Source: Burkholderiaceae bacterium (GTDB lineage: Bacteria > Pseudomonadota > Gammaproteobacteria > Burkholderiales > Burkholderiaceae). From it: 15,833 nt of DNA. Below, one piece after another: positions 14,568-15,833 of this stretch (position 1 is its first letter; each line of letters starts with the position of its first letter). The notes below the pieces were generated by a model, which was not told where the DNA came from, did not search any database, and worked only from the letters and a program-made list of their open reading frames with translations. The position numbers were made by a program, and so were the translations under genes. The stretch spans positions 1 to 15,833 of the forward strand of contig CANHMJ010000017.1 of NCBI GenBank assembly GCA_947461805.1, read 5' to 3'.

Positions 14568-14599
14568 CCCGCTCCTTATTAGGGCGGGTTTTGCTTTTT
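14568..14599 (+). terminator. Intrinsic terminator of rpsT
   Basis: CCCGCTC (14568-14574) pairs with GGGCGGG (14582-14588), a 7-bp stem with one G-U pair and a 7-nt loop. It is followed by TTTTGCTTTTT (14589-14599). The T-run is only on the plus strand, so it serves rpsT. It ends at the stop codon of the opposing DUF3579 gene. Confidence 0.85.
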
Positions 14600-14912
14600 A
14601 AGTATGGGTTTGTGATTTGGGTTCAAATTCACATGCTTCTTCGATGGCCAAATCATTGTCTTTGGCAAAGTTGAGAACAAAGTCGAGGGCGCGCGGGTCA
14701 AGATCATGCAGTCGGGTATCGATCACGACGCAATTGATCTGCGCTATCTGTACCGGCCTTGCATAGGGTGAATAGGTAAAGCGTGGATCTGCATGGTCTC
14801 CAGGCGGCCTGAATGAAGCCATAACCCCGCAGAGCCGCTCAGCCCAATCACTTGGCCGAAATGGCTTGCCGGTTGATGTAACGCCTTGGATAAACAGTTT
14901 TTTATGTTTCAA
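14598..14912 (-). CDS. DUF3579 domain protein, function unknown
   Basis: This 104-residue protein matches the DUF3579 family, small conserved proteins of betaproteobacteria and relatives without an assigned role. The family core is clear: the segment GKPFRPSDWAERLCGVMASF, then YSPYARPV, NCVVIDTRLHDLDPRALDFVLNFAKDNDLAIEEACEF. No signal peptide or membrane segment is seen, so it is probably cytoplasmic. The start appears to be TTG at 14912: no in-frame ATG exists upstream before the TAA at 14949-14951, and the next in-frame ATG lies inside the conserved core. No Shine-Dalgarno sequence is visible, so translation may be weak. The gene is divergent from argF across 133 bp. I recall the same pairing in other Burkholderiales, which hints at but does not prove a link with arginine metabolism. 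Confidence 0.85.
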   Translation of the reverse strand: MKHKKLFIQGVTSTGKPFRPSDWAERLCGVMASFRPPGDHADPRFTYSPYARPVQIAQINCVVIDTRLHDLDPRALDFVLNFAKDNDLAIEEACEFEPKSQTHT

Positions 14913-14974
14913 ATGGATGGGTACTTTGGTTGGGGCATTCGTGCCGCGTTACCCTATAGCTTAACAGTGTGGAT

Positions 14975-15003
14975 TGCATTTAATCACCCTATTGATGAAT
15001 GCA
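14975..15003. repeat. Short inverted repeat between the DUF3579 gene and argF
   Basis: TGCATT (14975-14980) and AATGCA (14998-15003) are inverted copies 17 nt apart in the 133-bp divergent region. Each continues with GAT or TC outward after a one-base mismatch. Six-base arms can occur by chance. It could be an operator for argF, but it does not fit the E. coli ArgR box well. Confidence 0.3.
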
Positions 15004-15045
15004 TCGTGTTTTGAAAAGATTAGTACAAACTCCTCGGAGGGCCTT

Positions 15046-15833
15046 ATGAATACCTCTTTAGCAAAGCCCCAAGTGCCGGGCCAATTGAAGCATTATTTAC
15101 AATTTACTGATCTGACGCGCAGCGAATACGACTATCTCCTTGCGCGCTCAGCGTGGCTCAAGACTAAATTTAAGAGCTACGAAACCTGGCATCCCTTGCA
15201 TGACCGTACCTTGGCGATGATTTTTGAAAAACAGTCCACCCGCACCCGGCTCTCATTTGAGGCTGGCATTCACCAACTTGGCGGCCATGCGGTTTACCTC
15301 AATACGCGCGATACCCAATTAGGTCGTGGCGAGCCCGTCGAGGATGCAGCTCAAGTCATTTCTAGAATGACCGACATCATTATGATTCGCACCTTTGGCC
15401 AAGACATCATTGAGCGCTTTGCTGCAAACTCCCGGGTTCCAGTAATTAATGGTTTAACCAATGAATTTCATCCATGCCAAGTATTAACTGATGTTTTTAC
15501 CTTTGTCGAGGCGCGCGGACCGATTCAGGGAAAAACGGTGGCCTGGGTTGGCGATGCAAATAACATGGCTTACACCTGGATTCAGGCGGCTGAAGTACTG
15601 GGCTTTCAGGTGCGCTTTTCTGCGCCCGATGGCTATGCCCTTGATCCCGCACGATTAAGTCCTGCAGCTGCCAAGCACCTAACGGTATGCAACGACCCCA
15701 AGGACGCATGCAAAGACGCCGATCTTGTGAGTACGGATGTCTGGACTAGCATGGGCTTTGAGGATGAAAATACCTCCAGAATGGCAGCGTTTAAAAATTG
15801 GATGGTCTCAGATAGTTTGATGGCCTTAGCTAA
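15046..15833 (+). CDS. argF: Ornithine carbamoyltransferase, truncated by window edge
   Basis: OTCase makes citrulline from ornithine and carbamoyl phosphate in arginine synthesis, normally as a cytoplasmic trimer. The first 262 codons are present; about 45 residues, including the HCLP motif, are beyond the edge. The carbamoyl-phosphate loop STRTR is at 64-68 and HPCQ at 142-145. The ornithine-domain motif WVGDANNM is at 167-174 and DVWTSMG at 231-237. The DVWTSMG motif, rather than aspartate-binding features, separates it from aspartate carbamoyltransferase. The start is the ATG at 15046, with GGAGG at 15036-15040 five nt upstream. It has its own divergent upstream region, so it is probably transcribed from a promoter within 14913-15045, though no clear -35/-10 pair was found there. 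Confidence 0.97.
   Translation, partial: MNTSLAKPQVPGQLKHYLQFTDLTRSEYDYLLARSAWLKTKFKSYETWHPLHDRTLAMIFEKQSTRTRLSFEAGIHQLGGHAVYLNTRDTQLGRGEPVEDAAQVISRMTDIIMIRTFGQDIIERFAANSRVPVINGLTNEFHPCQVLTDVFTFVEARGPIQGKTVAWVGDANNMAYTWIQAAEVLGFQVRFSAPDGYALDPARLSPAAAKHLTVCNDPKDACKDADLVSTDVWTSMGFEDENTSRMAAFKNWMVSDSLMALA

Overview
The window is an ordinary stretch of bacterial core chromosome. Protein similarity and gene order (hemH-grpE-dnaK-dnaJ; perM-hda-HAD-pcnB-folK; murJ divergent from rpsT; a DUF3579 gene divergent from argF) point to a betaproteobacterium of the Burkholderiaceae. The moderate GC content and compact genes fit Polynucleobacter or a close relative better than the GC-rich Ralstonia or Burkholderia. 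That assignment is an inference from recognised protein families, not a database result. No phage, transposon, tRNA, rRNA, CRISPR array or defence system was seen.

Layout. (1) 1-4186, plus strand: the 3' end of ferrochelatase (hemH), then the chaperone set grpE, dnaK, dnaJ. Both grpE and dnaK are preceded by good matches to the heat-shock (sigma-32, RpoH) promoter with identical 14-nt spacers. The grpE -35 box overlaps the hemH stop codon. A strong hairpin separates dnaK from dnaJ. (2) 4199-9508, minus strand, transcribed in the order perM-like permease, hda, HAD phosphatase, pcnB, folK, panB. The first four genes are joined by three successive 4-bp ATGA overlaps. (3) 9584-10636, plus strand: purM, divergent from the permease gene. 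(4) 10629-14041, minus strand, transcribed as murJ, a SirB1-family gene, miaA. The ends of miaA and purM overlap tail to tail by 8 bp. (5) 14270-14536, plus strand: rpsT (ribosomal protein S20), with an 18-bp tandem repeat upstream and an intrinsic terminator downstream. (6) 14598-14912, minus strand: a DUF3579 gene with a TTG start. (7) 15046 to the end, plus strand: argF, cut by the window edge.

The genes serve protein folding under stress (GrpE, DnaK, DnaJ), control of replication initiation (Hda), RNA 3'-end and tRNA modification (PcnB, MiaA), folate, pantothenate, purine, arginine and haem synthesis (FolK, PanB, PurM, ArgF, HemH), cell-wall lipid II export (MurJ) and translation (S20). 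The parts most worth a second look are non-coding: paired inverted repeats around the dnaK promoter, the tandem repeat upstream of rpsT, and the compressed purM/perM divergent region, where the permease seems to lack its usual N-terminus. I found no convincing new multi-gene system.
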